64,000 nucleotides of DNA from Datura wrightii (taxonomy: Eukaryota; Streptophyta; Magnoliopsida; Solanales; Solanaceae), in NCBI GenBank assembly GCA_035772735.1, contig JASDFA010000020.1, positions 14,859,501-14,923,500 of the forward strand, in the 5' to 3' direction. This document shows positions 24,401 through 35,018 of this stretch, piece after piece (position 1 is the first letter of the stretch; each line of letters opens with the position of its first letter). Both the position numbers and the translations under genes were made by a program. The notes under the pieces were generated by a model. That model worked only from the letters and a program-made list of their open reading frames with translations, had not been told where the DNA came from and did not search any database.

Positions 24401-24474
24401 TTGACTCAAAGCCTGCACCCTCTCTTTTTTCCCCTGAGATGATTTCACAAAATCCAGCCTGGGCATCCTATTGA
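15464..24474 (+). CDS. MEB1-like: Membrane protein of ER body-like protein (VIT/CCC1-type), 8 exons
   Basis: Exons: 15464-15623, 19149-19727, 20758-20898, 21894-22118, 22381-22455, 22706-22912, 23825-23886, 24007-24474. All introns are GT..AG; the first six are phase 1 and the last phase 0. The joined frame is 1917 bases (638 residues) with no stop. Domains: acidic N-terminus; three 25-residue repeats (about 86-160); acidic helix (about 170-182); CPKC (198-201) and CLSC (236-239); disordered Ser/Pro/Gly linker (247-415); a VIT-like membrane region from about 425 (KSLEIVKCLVYGGLIESITS) to 605 with four or five hydrophobic spans. Known: Arabidopsis MEB1/MEB2 are ER-body membrane proteins with a VIT-like C-terminus, and MEB proteins relieved iron and manganese toxicity in yeast. 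Inferred: endomembrane location and metal handling. No break is seen; the exons are my assignment without transcripts. Confidence 0.88.
15880..16015 (+). mobile_element. hAT-like MITE fragment
   Basis: Begins CAGTGACGAATTC, close to the CAGTGGCGGAGCC terminus of a common Solanaceae hAT-type MITE. It continues with the family's internal pattern of AT-rich sequence, TTTAACC, a CAAAATATAATCTTTC stretch and CGAAGGGTGTTCAACTGAC. The expected right inverted terminus (TCCGCCACTG) is missing, so it is truncated. The family match is from memory. Confidence 0.5.
17672..18782 (-). mobile_element. Small Ty1/copia element in intron 1
   Basis: Two LTRs of about 185 bases, 17672-17855 and 18595-18782, share AATAAAACAA, GAAGACTTCTTATT and GACATTCA...TACAAATACATTTATAACA. 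On the minus strand the purine tract TCAAGGGAGTG directly precedes the left LTR, so the element reads right to left. Only about 740 bases lie between the LTRs, with one recognisable coding piece. A near 6-bp duplication, CTTCTA/CTTTTA, may flank it. It is an internally deleted copy and removal by splicing would leave the gene product unchanged. Confidence 0.75.
18081..18263 (-). pseudogene. Copia RNase H C-terminus inside the intron element
   Basis: A 60-residue open frame with HISSKFFFTHDLQKNGDINV, then SSDNMIDLFTKSLP and GMQRF. This is the copia tail HISPKFFFTHDLQKNGDINVxQ...DLADLFTKSLP. It lacks the rest of pol and ends just before the left LTR. Confidence 0.85.
19244..19468 (+). repeat. 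Three 75-bp coding repeats in exon 2
   Basis: The protein repeats a 25-residue unit three times in tandem: GE(I/L)L(S/P)GVCLPP(T/S)LG, then a variable (H/Q)(N/D)S segment and, in the first two units, DETGNAK. The third unit has diverged after LGHDSQ. Each unit carries one Cys in a GVCLPP core. The nucleotide unit is 75 bases, so gain or loss keeps frame. Confidence 0.85.
22960..23235. repeat. Two copies of a TRIM-like plant repeat in intron 6
   Basis: Near-identical blocks start at about 22970 and 23132: CTAACTCA(A/G)CTCCAAAAG, then CTCATGAG, GACCATA and TAAGGAGACCA, then CCCCATCCCACCACC and GGAACTCAAC or GGGACTCAAC. This text matches a repeat common in dicots that I associate with terminal-repeat retrotransposons in miniature. 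The 60 bases between contain GGAGCATGGGTAATATAATATG and CAACATCGGG. I read it as two short LTRs with a tiny interior, but ends were not proven. Confidence 0.5.
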
Positions 24475-24830
24475 CATCTTTTTTTGATCTTGTGTATTTT
24501 TCCTTTGCTCTTTGCGAGCTTTCAGAACCTCCGAGTTTCAAATTGGTTGTTTCGTTTGCGATTTTTTATTAAGCTAAATGAGTTTATGTATTGGTTGTTC
24601 CTATGTGATATTATGATTAGCCTCTACTTGTGGTATTCAACTTGGTCCAACACACCTCAAATTTTTCTGGTATTGTTCCTATTTATGGACGTTTGTATTG
24701 TTTCTTGTTTATATGTTTTTGAAACTTGCTTGGATATATGTACTTTGAAACTTGCTTATGTCTCACGCTCACCTCATTCTGACCTTTAGAATCTGCCACA
24801 TCCACCATAAATTCTAAGGAAAAGAATATA
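24475..24830 (+). other. Probable 3' UTR of the VIT-like gene
   Basis: T-rich sequence following the stop. An open frame at 24484-24789 has hydrophobic, T-rich composition and no domain, so I treat it as untranslated. No sharp polyadenylation signal could be fixed. Confidence 0.4.
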
Positions 24831-26580
24831 CATGTTCACAAGGAGGGAGAAAATTAATTACACATATTCATTGTATCTTTTATAATTGACTTGTCTTAAC
24901 GTCTACTTCGTATTAATAACAATAAATATTTAAAAATAACATAAACAAAACTTCCTTCAATTCATTTTAATTGCTAAATATACTAAAAATAATTATTTCA
25001 AGATACTTGCTAGTTTCAAAATTCAAAAGATAATTGATTATGTTTTTCCAATTCTAACCTTTGTACTTAAAGTCATTCTAAAATATGAAAATAATTACTA
25101 TTATATGTTTTCAAAAAATTAATAAGGTTATATTAGTCAAATTACCATCCCTATTAATTTTTTCTTAATGGGTATGAAAATCTTATCCTAGCAATTAAAA
25201 TGGAACAAATGGAGTATTAAAAAGATGTGTTTGTGTAATAATATAAGAGTAGAAAAAAATATAAATTTCAAATTGTTAAATGATTATATTTAAGAGATTG
25301 GTCTAATCTAGTAGTTCTTTCTTCAGTTTGTTCTAATACTTATTTCAATGAATAAAAATATCGTAGAAATAGTAATTGATTGAAAAATAAAAAAACGTTG
25401 CTTTTACATGAATATTTAAATGTCTTATATATCATGTTAATTATTACAAAATCTTTATTACTACACTTTTAACAGATTAATATTTAATATAGATATTAGC
25501 ATTACGAAAATGTATTATAATACAAAATTGTATATTATAATAGACATATAATACAAGTTATTCATTTAAACAATTAGCACCTAAGAAATCGTACGATTAG
25601 TTATTAGTGGCTTATTTTGACACTAATAAATTGATATCATATCACAAATGCATTTATTTATATGTAATTAGTCATCCACTAAGAAAGACTTATCAACATT
25701 AGTGAAAACAACCATGAATGCTTGTATTATGGTAGATTGTCTATAATACACTCCTTGGGGTGGGATCCTTCTCCTGACCCTGTTAACGCAGGATGCTTTA
25801 TGCACCGGGTTGCCTTTTTTCAAATTACATTTTTAAAAGTCCTAAATATAATATTGATTTGTATAATAAATGCAATTTTATTCGACATATAATTATTTCT
25901 TTAAAAAAATCTTAATCTCTTTTAATTTATAAATATTAATATTTTCTATATATTTCACATAAGGAAGGATTTAATACATATTAGTTAATTTTAAAATTTT
26001 AAGTATTAAAAAATAAATTAAATAAATTTTTTGTCAAGTATAAACTCTATTTTTAAAAGGGTAAAAAAGTGAATGATATTTTGCGATGTAGTCTCGATCA
26101 ATACTTTAAATATTTAGTAATAACTTAATTTAACGTTTCATTTTAGCTCAATTTCGAACACCTTCACTTAAATTAGAAGAAATTCAACATATTAATGCAT
26201 AATAAAATTACACTTAAAAAATTATGATGGATAATTGTTAGTTTAATAAATAAATGATTGATATAAGTTAACATAATTGCATTGATTTTAAAGTCTTAAA
26301 TGTTAAGATTTTTAATATAGTTGAAATAAGAAAAGATTTAAAAAGCAAAATTTTATTCAATTTCAAAGTACTAAATATAGAAGTTCTTACTTTTATAAAT
26401 AAGTAAAAATTTAATACCTGTAATTTTTATTAATTTTAAATTTCTAAATATTAGAATAATAATTATTTTTAAAAAATAATCAATGACTATTTTGTCTATC
26501 GTAGAGTTTCTTAATGAAGGTAAAAAATTTAATCAATATTATTAAGAGCATTCACACTTTAAACATAGTATAGATTATCT
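24831..26580. other. AT-rich intergenic spacer
   Basis: No gene is seen. Composition is strongly AT with many short A and T runs. The only recognisable element is a SINE tail at 25754-25820. Confidence 0.6.
25754..25820 (+). mobile_element. 3' tail of a TS/Au-type SINE
   Basis: GGGGTGGGATCC...GACCCTGTTAACGCAGGATGCTTTATGCACCGGGTTGCCTTTTTT pattern (25757-25820): the GACCCTG, GGATGCTTT and TGCACCGGG(C/T)TGCC blocks in this order, ending in T, are the conserved tail of TS/Au SINEs as I remember them. The pol III promoter part is not seen upstream, so this is a 5'-truncated or eroded copy. Confidence 0.55.
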
Positions 26581-27060
26581 CTATTTCATTTTTAAAAAAA
26601 TAATTATTTCTCTATTTCTTTTTTCTTTTTTTCTCCCTTTTTTTCTTTATTTTGCTTTTTTGTTCTTTCTCCTTTTTGTTCATTTATTTTCTTCTCAAAT
26701 TATGTTATTCTTTATTTTCTTTTTTCACCATAATCTTATTGATATTCAATTTTGGCACTTTTTTTCTTTCTTTTTCTTTTTGTTCATTTATTTTTTATTT
26801 CTTTACTTCTTTTTTTTCTCGTTTTTTTTATTTTTTTGTTCTCCTTTATTGTTCATTTATTTAATTCCTAAATCATGTTATTTTTATTTTCTTATTTTAC
26901 GATTATTAATTTTGGCTCCTTTATTTTTGTGCTTTGTTTTTGTTTTCCATTTTCTTTATTTCTTGTTCCTTTTAAAATAATCAAATTTTATTCATGATTT
27001 TTTTGCTCTTTTTCTTTATTTTTTTATATAATAAAAAAAAGATAACTTATATGGTAAACT
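26580..27060 (+). repeat. T-rich region with a diverged ~170-bp repeat
   Basis: Almost pure T/C on the plus strand. A block with GTTCATTTATTTTCTTCTCAAATTATGTTATTC (starting about 26678) recurs near 26851 with A and T changes, each followed by a TTCAATTTTGGC or TTAATTTTGGC segment. A similar ACTCAATTTTGGC lies at about 50361, beyond the large copia insertion. Open frames here are Phe-rich artefacts. Confidence 0.5.
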
Positions 27061-27163
27061 ACGTAATTTTTGATAACACATTCAAAAGTTAGGGCCTTAT
27101 TTAAACAAAGTATACAATATACATTTGACCCCCCAACCTAGAGTAGCTAGGTGTAATTTTTAG

Positions 27164-27425
27164 TGAGAAATGAGAAGTGGAAGAGAAGAGAGTTTGAGAA
27201 TTGATAACTTGGTTATTCCCTCCAGCTAATGGGATTAAATAGTTGTTACAGAAAATGTAAATAAGGAAAGAACTAATAAGAATATTACACAATCTCTTAA
27301 TTGCCTAATTATAGGGATCTGGAGATATTCTCATATCTACACTATCTAATTATAACATATTCAACACTCCAATATCTACAATATCTAATGGTAGTATCTA
27401 TACTATTTAATTACCATATTTAATA
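27164..27425 (-). repeat. Left (3') LTR of the nested copia element
   Basis: 262 bases, TGAGAAATGAGAAGTGG...CATATTTAATA; the last base pair pattern should be ACA and is changed. Matches 46895-47064 plus 50239-50335. Confidence 0.8.
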
Positions 27426-27596
27426 CTCACCCTCAAGCTGGAGCGTATAAGTCATATGCTCCTATCAATTGTGGATCCTCGGAGTGATTTTGTGAAGATA
27501 TCTGCCAGTTGATCTTTTGAGTTGACAAAACTTGTGGTGATGTATCCAGACTCAATGTTCTCTTGAATGAAGTGACAATCTATCTCAATGTGCTTT
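27426..27596 (-). pseudogene. Copia RNase H C-terminus, left of the Ty3 insertion
   Basis: The minus strand gives KHIEIDCHFIQENIESGYIT, then VNSKDQLADIFTKSL, the end of copia pol, running into the purine tract. It continues the reading VFHERTK found at about 37220-37245 on the other side of the Ty3 element. Confidence 0.8.
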
Positions 27597-29936
27597 TGTC
27601 ACGACCCGAACGGAGGCCCGGATAGTAAACACGGGAGAAGGGACCCCGAGAGACCCCAAGTCGACCCATGACATAAACACACATCTAACTCATTCGATAA
27701 ACTAAAGAAATCATCAATATAAACTCAGCGGAAGTCTAACTCAACATGATATCAGAATAAGCATGCGAAGCTAAACGCATACAAAGTCTGAAAAGCCTCT
27801 AATCTGGACGAGTTGATGGGACAAGTCCCCAACTAACTCAAAAATATTGAAACTAAAAATAAGAAAACTGAAAGTCTAGCCCTCGAAGGATGAGGAACTA
27901 CCAACCAAGCAGGTGCTAACTCTGACAACCGACTTCGAATGGGGCTGAGCCTCGAAGCTGGGACCTGTATCATGAAATGATACAGCATAGAAAGTATGCG
28001 GTCGGTACGTGGAATGTACCGAGAATGCAAGGTAAGTAAAAACCGCTTAAATAAAGTAAGTCATCTAAAATATTTCATAACATATCATAAGCTTTCGAAT
28101 CTAAGAGGAAGGACTACATGAATTTATCCTGAAATTGTAATCTTTTCATAATAAGACCATGCATAGCTTCATAACATCATAACTGACTCGAGTAACTCAA
28201 AGCTGAGATATAACATTTATAGAAAAGCTTAACAATGATTCAAACCTTGCTTTTAGTACATGCATGCTTACAATGATAATCATGATTAATAAATATGCAA
28301 ATTTGAATCATATAAACAATGGGAGATTCGTCACTTAATCGACATACCACGATAGAGCTTACGTGGTCCCGACTATCACACTTAAGTGGGCAGAGCCGTC
28401 CAAAACCTTGTCAGGGCTAAGGACACTACCATGATATCGATATCAATCTGAAGACCCATTCGGGCAAGGGGAAGCTCACAAAGGAGGTCCCAAAACATAA
28501 TAGTATCAACCTAAGTTGGCGCGTACTGGGCATAGGGTGATCGACCCTTAGCCCGCTCGGTGCTGGACTCTTCTCCCAAAATATGCAATGCTCTACATCG
28601 TATATAACGAAGCTCAACATAGTCTATTGACGAAGCTCAACAGTGATATCATGCATAAACTCAACATCGTGTGAAATGAAGCTCAACATTGTCATTTGAC
28701 AAAGCTCAATAATGAATCATGCATAGAACCGACATCATATGAAAATGAAGCTCAATGATAACATACATATCAATTATGAATTCATATATATGAGAAGCTT
28801 ATTTCGAAACATACCACAAGCTCAAAGATAATTTAGAGCATCTACTCCAAAACCATGTGGTAAGCTTACTTTAGAGATACTACATCATCATACTTGGTAT
28901 GAGGGCCTTGCCCAAAACTTTATCATGCTTGGATCTACTCAACTAATTTAAAAAAAATAATATCATAATTATGGGTAGCTTTAGAAATATGCTTTTCAAC
29001 ATCAAATCTCATCATCATGCATTCATCATCATTCTCTTCTTTCATGAACTTCTCATCCATGGAAATTTTATTTCATAATTTAGAAAACACAATTTTTGAT
29101 TGAAAACAATTTAAAATCTTCTCAAGCTTCACAATTCATCAATATAAACATAATCTAATCGTACCCATGTATAGAAATTGAAGAATTATGCAATTGGGTA
29201 AAAACCCCATAACTTGATCATAGGAATTTCTCATACTTAGATAGAAATTGACATAGGTGTGAAAGAAGACACCCACTCATAATCCTACTTACTTGGAAGG
29301 GATGATTCTACCACTTCCCTGATTGCCCAAGATGAGATTCCAATAGAAACCTTGAAGACTTGCTCTAAATCCTCTCTTCAACTCTCAAGTTTGCATGCAT
29401 AGAATGAATTAGCTTAGAATAGGTTTTCCCCTCTTAAAAACCTATAAAACGAGCCTTAAACGACGTAGTTTAGGCCCCTAGGTATTAGGAATTATGAAAA
29501 ATCCCTTATTAAAATCGCAGAATTTGGATGACTGCTAGTCCCCAAGAGGGACTAGACGACTCGTGCTCTCAAGCCACGACTCATGGTAATGAGTCGTCTG
29601 GTACACTGCTCAAAACAACTATGGGACCTCACGGAAGACACCATGACTCGTGGTGGTAACCACGACTCGTGGTCACCAACCGTGACTTCTACTACCCAAT
29701 GCCTCCTTGCCAACAACCAGTCTAGGCCACGGGAGACCTCACGAGTCGTGAGGTCTGACCACGCCTCGTGGTCATGCCCGTGGTCTTCTCAACACCTCCT
29801 TCTAACCCTGTTGGACTATGAGTCACCTCACCACTCGTGATCACTCCTCACGGTTCGTTCTATGACCTGGTGCGAAATTTCAGTATTTCACCATTTTGAC
29901 TTCCGGGTCTGATCCTTGGGTTCCCGGGGTATAACA
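27597..29936 (-). repeat. Left (3') LTR of the Ty3 element
   Basis: 2340 bases, plus-strand start TGTCACGACCCGAACGGAGG and end GGGGTATAACA. Contains a cluster of near-palindromic CACGASTCGTG-type motifs at about 29540-29860, close to the U3 start in the element's sense. Very similar to the right LTR line by line. Confidence 0.9.
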
Positions 29937-30149
29937 ATATCTCCCCCTTGGGAACATTCATCCTAGAATGTTAGAAACACACAGAAAACTCAGAAACATG
30001 CAATTATTATATGCAAACACCGATTAAATAAACCGAAAACTGACGGATGACTACCTCCGAAAAGAGAACTGAATTCAAATCTCACATACATCCACCATAA
30101 CATAAATCAAACTTGTGCACATGAACTGAATATGGAACTGATTAGAGAA

Positions 30150-33100
30150 TTAGGTAAAAAATTGATACCTCAAACTGAAACTGAGCCGGTAGGGAACAGG
30201 TGGGGGTATTTAGCCATCATAGCTGCTTCGGCTTCCCACATAGCTCCCTCAACATGCTGATTTCTCCATTACACTCTTATCAAAGCTACTTCTTTGTTCC
30301 TCAGCTTCCAAACCTGACGATCCAAGATCGCAACTGGAATTTCCTCATAACTGAGGCTATCTCCCACACCAACACTCTCCATTGGGACTACTAAAGCTGG
30401 ATCACCCAAGAACTTTTTCAAGAGCTATACATGAAAGACGGGATAAATTGAAGCTAACTCTGATGGAAAATCCAACTCATACGCTACCTTACCAACTCTT
30501 CTCATAACCCGGTTGGGACCAACATAGCGGGGACTGAGTTTTCCTTTCTTTCCGAACCGCATGACTCCCTTCATGGGAGGCACCTTCAGAAATACCCAAT
30601 CGTCCACCTCGAACTCCAACTCTCTCCTTCTCACATCAGCATATAACTTTTGGCGACTCTGAGCGGTTTTCAGCTTGTCCCTTATCAACTGAACTTTCAC
30701 CATAGCCTCATGAACTGAATCAGGTCCTATCATAGCTGCCTCACCAACCTCAAACAATCCGATGGGTGATCTACACCGCCGCCCATAAAGAGCCTCGAAT
30801 GGTGCCATCTGGATGCTGGAGTGATAGTTGTTATTGTAAGCAAACTCGATGAAGGGCAAGTGATCATCCCAACTATCTTTAAAGTCTATCACACAAGCTC
30901 TCAACATATCCTCGAGAGTCTGGATTGTTCGCTCCGCCTAACCATCTGTTTGTGGATGAAATGCTGTGCTGAGCTTACTTGAGTCCCAAGACCTTTTTGG
31001 AAAGACCCCCAAAACTGAGAGGTGAACTGAGTGCATCGGTCTGGGATAATAGACAAGGGTACTCCATGCAATCACACCAACTTTCGGATATACAGTTTGC
31101 ATAATCATCCACTGAATCTATGATTTTTATCGGTAGAAAATGTGCAGCCTTGGTCAACCTATCTACCACTAGCCAAATAGAATCATAGTGTCGGCAAGTA
31201 CGAGATAGGCCTGTAATAAAATTCATATTAATCTCCTCCCACTTACAAATGGGAATGTTAATATCCTGAAGTACGCCTCCCGGCCTTTGGTGCTCGAGTT
31301 TCACTTGATGATAGTTCGGGCACTTGGCTACGAATTCTGCAATATATTTTTTATGCTGTTCCACCAATATATTTCCGGCAAATAATGGTACATCTTGGTG
31401 GCACCCGGATGGATAGAATACCTAGATCCATGTGCCTCATGCAATATCTGGTCCCTCAAATTATCAATATCTAGAATACATAGACGACCCTGGTACCGCA
31501 ACACCCCATCTCCCCCTTGGGAGAAGACCTCCACATTCTAACTTCCAACGGCTTCCTTCAGCTTTACCAAAATCGGATCCTCATCTTGTCAAGCTTTCAC
31601 ATCCGTTGCCAGGGACGATTCTGATCCATTTTGCACTACCACGCCGCCATCGATCGAGTCGACCAATCTAACTCCCAACCTCGCAAGTCGATGGACATCT
31701 TTCATCAACTCCTTCTTTCCCTCATCCACGTAGGACACACTCTCCATAGAGAGCCTACTAAGTGCATCAGATACCAGTAGCCTTACTCGGGTGGTAAAGG
31801 ACACTCATGTCGTAGTCCTTTAGTAGCTTCAACCACCTCTTTTGCCGAAGATTGAGATCTTTCTGCGTGAACACATACTGCAAGATCTTGTGATCCGTGA
31901 AACATCGACGTGGACCCCATACAAGTAATGCCGCCATATCTTCAATGCAAACACCATTGCAGCCAACTCAAGATCATGGATCCGGTAATTCTTCTCATGG
32001 ACTTTCAACTGTCTTGAGGAATATGCTATCACTTTCCCATGTTGCATCAACACACACCCAAGCTTGATTCTCAAAGCATCACAATATACCACGAAGCCAT
32101 CGGTACCCTCGGGTAGGGTCAACGTTGGTGCTGAAGTGAGTCGAGTCTTCAACTCTTGGAAACTTTTCTCACAAGCCTCCGACCATTGGAACTTTACCTT
32201 CTTCTGAGTCAACTTGGTCAAAGGTGCTGCAACAGATGAAAAGCCCTCAACAAACCTCCAATAGTAACCCGCTAATCCCAAAAAGCTCCTGATATCTGAT
32301 GGGTTCACTGGTCTGGGTAAATTCTTCACCGCCTCGATTTTCTAAGAATTTGACCTTATGCCCTCACTCGATAACACATAGCCCAAGAATATCATAGAGT
32401 CCAGCCAAAACTCACACTTGCTGAACTTTGCATACAACTGACGATCCTTGAGGGTCTGAAGCACCACTCTCAAGTGAGCGGCATGCTCCTCCTCGCTCTA
32501 AGAATATATAAGGATGTCATCAATGAACACAATCACGAACATATCTAAATATTCCTTGAACACCCTGTTCATTATATCCATAAAAGCAGCAGGGGCATTG
32601 GTTAGTCCAAAAGACATAACAACAAATTCATAGTGACCATACCGAGTCCTAAAAGCTGTTTTCGGAATATCACTCTCCCGAACCCTAAGCTGGTGATACC
32701 CGAATCTAAGTTCAATCTTGGAGAAACACTTGGCACCCTGAAGCTGATCGAACAAATCATCGATCCTGGGTAAGGGATACCTGTTATTAACGGTGACCTT
32801 GTTTAACTGCTGATAGTCAATGCACATACGAAGTGAACTATCCTTCTTCCGGACAAATAACACTAGTGCACCCCATGGAGACTTACTCGGCCTAATAAAG
32901 CCCTTATCTAACAGGTCCTTCAACTGATCCTTCAACTCTTTTAGCTCGGCTGGAGCCATTCTGTAGGGCAGAATAGATATAGGCTGCATGTCGGGAAGAA
33001 GATCTATACTGAAATCAATGTCCCGCTGGGGAGGGACACCTGAAAAATCATTAGGAAAGACCTCTAGGTACTCACGTACTACTGGAGCTAACTGGATAGT

Positions 33101-33726
33101 TGGGGTTTCAGACTCGACATCCTTAACCCTAACTAGATGGTACATGCAACCCTTAGAAATCATCTCCTAGCCTTAAGGTAGGAAATGAATCGACCTACAA
33201 GAACAGCTGAACTACCCTTCCATTCTAAGACTGGATCACCCAAAAATCTAAAATCTACGGCCCGGGTTCTACAATTCACTGAAGCATAGCATGCAAATAG
33301 CCAATCCATGCTGAGAATAACATCAAAATCGGTTGTGGCTAACTCTATCAAGTCTGTTGAGGTGACCTTATAAAGGATTGAGACTGGGCAACCTCTATAC
33401 ACCCGTCTAGCTATAACTGAGTCACCTAATGGAGTGGAAACTAAGAATGGTTCTGACAAGACATCGGGACTGACTCCGAAGCTACTGGCCACATATGGTG
33501 TCACAAAAGACAGGGTAGCCCCCGGATCTAGCAAGGCATAAACATCAATATGAAAAACTCGCAACATACCAGTAACCACATCCAGGGAGACCTCCTTCTC
33601 CTGACGGGAAGCTAAAGCATAGAATCTGCTCTGCCGCTGACCGCCAGCTGTGCTAGTAGATGTCCCCTGATGTGCTAAGCATGCGAGAGGGGTTGATGAA
33701 CTAGAAGCTGAGCCTCGGCCCCCAAT
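30150..33726 (-). pseudogene. Ty3 pol: protease, RT, RNase H, integrase, chromodomain-like end
   Basis: Minus-strand order: protease with YALLDPGATLSFV (33579-33160 frame); RT with YRMAPAELKELKDQL, MCIDYQQLNKVTV and FVIVFIDDILIYS (33163-32498); RNase H with CDALRIKLGCVLMQ and HDLELAAMVFALK (32329-31829); integrase with HPGATKMYHYLPEIYWW and CPNYHQVKLEHQRPGG for the zinc part, then MNFITGLSRTCRHYDSIWLV (31534-30975), and HSSIQMAPFEALYGRRCRSP (30907-30425). The last part has YEEIPVAILDRQVWKLRNKE, typical of the Del/Tekay C-terminal chromodomain. Stops and frameshifts separate these blocks. Role when intact: processing, cDNA synthesis and integration. Confidence 0.9.
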
Positions 33727-34811
33727 CTAATCCTGCATCGTAGCTGGACAATCTCGAAGCATGTGTCCGAGCTTCCCACACCCAAAACAAGCACCTGAAC
33801 CTACCAAGCACTGGCCTGTGTTCCCCCGACCACATCTGCGATAAGCTGGGATGATAGAATTTGCAAGTCTGCTACTTTGACCCCTCGAGCCTGATGCTCG
33901 CCCTCTCTGATCATGTCTAGGCCTGGATGGAACACTCATTGCCAAATATGACAGGGCTGATGATCCCTGGTGAGTCTGTTGTCGATGTCCACCATTGGAC
34001 CTCTACTGAGAGAATCTGTGGTCCTCGGTCCTAGCCCTCTTGGCCTCCCTCTCCCTCAAATGTGTTGCCTCCATCTACTGGGCGTACAACACTATGCGAG
34101 GGAAGTCCATATCCTGGTGAAGCATAGCAATTCGGCACTCCTCGTCCAAATACCTTGCTATACCATGCACAAATTTGCTCACCCGCGTCCTCTGGTCAGC
34201 CACTAACTCCGGGTATATTTTGATAGGCGAGTGAACTCAAGGGAGTACTATTTCACTGTCATCCTTCCCTTGTTCAAGTTTACAAACTCAGTTGCCTTCA
34301 CCTCCTTCATCTCCCAATGGAAGAATCGATCTAGGAATGCAACCCGAAACTCCTCCCATGTGATCGGACCTGGTCCTGTGACCCTGTTATCCTTCCACTA
34401 GCGAAACTAGATATGCGCAACCTCCTTCAACTGGTAAGAGGCCAACTCTACGCACTCAACACTACTCACTCCCATGACTTGGGTGATCTTGACAATCTCA
34501 TCAATGAAATCATGCGGGTCTTCATCTACCTTGGACCTCAAGAGCTCCAGCGGGTTCATCCTCAAGAAGTCTCTGACTCGAGCCGCCGTTGCATTGCTAT
34601 TTTGTGGAACATGTGCAACGGCCTACTGATTGATCTGAGTGGTCAAGGCCTGCACAAACATCTAGATAGCGGCCCGGAACTCAGTATGAACGACTGGCTC
34701 CGGTGCCTGAAGCTCCTGAACTAGTGGGGCTAGTTGATGCCCATAACCATTTCAATCCTCATGGTCGTCGCCACCTCCATTCCTCCTTCCGTTCATTCTT
34801 CGAGGAGCCAT
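33727..34811 (-). pseudogene. Ty3 gag, interrupted by stops
   Basis: Starts MAPRRMNGRRNGGGDDHEDW at 34811, and contains PLELLRSKVDEDPHDFIDE, ITWEEFRVAFLDRFF and EMKEVKATEFVNLNKGRMTV, the retrotransposon gag domain of plant Ty3 elements. The CCHC knuckle CFGCGKLGHMLRDC is at about 33789-33748. Several stops interrupt the N-terminal half, so no gag protein is expected. The knuckle half remains open in one frame (33945-33727). Confidence 0.85.
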
Positions 34812-35000
34812 GATTCTGCAATCGCGAATGGCACGAATTAGAAGGATAGAAAGACTCTTCATCGCACGACATAGATCATGAAAGAAGGAAATATTTCCTA
34901 AACGTCTCGTAGCCTCTTCGTCATAAGTGTGGCATGCTTCACACCCATGAAAAAGACTACTTAACGCAGTTTTCAGATACCCTAGGACACTTCAAATCAA

Positions 35001-35018
35001 TTACTCTAATACCAAGTT
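35001..35018 (-). promoter_or_regulatory. Primer-binding site of the Ty3 element
   Basis: The minus strand reads AACTTGGTATTAGAGTAA directly after the 5' LTR. TGGTATTAGAG differs at one position from TGGTATCAGAG, the complement of the initiator-Met tRNA 3' end used by many plant LTR elements. Confidence 0.75.

Noticed and set aside
24484..24789. A 101-residue frame after the VIT-like gene
   Set aside because: It starts ten bases after the stop, has T-rich hydrophobic content and no domain; it is more likely 3' UTR.
26652..26980. Overlapping Phe/Leu-rich frames
   Set aside because: They come from a T-rich low-complexity tract and have no family resemblance.
27833..28030. A 65-residue minus-strand frame repeated identically at 35255-35452 (and a similar pair at 28426/35848)
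   Set aside because: Both lie at the same place in the two LTRs of the Ty3 element, so their identity reflects LTR identity. No domain is seen.
35001..35018. tRNA gene
   Set aside because: The match is only to the 3' end complement of initiator Met tRNA and abuts an LTR, so it is a primer-binding site.
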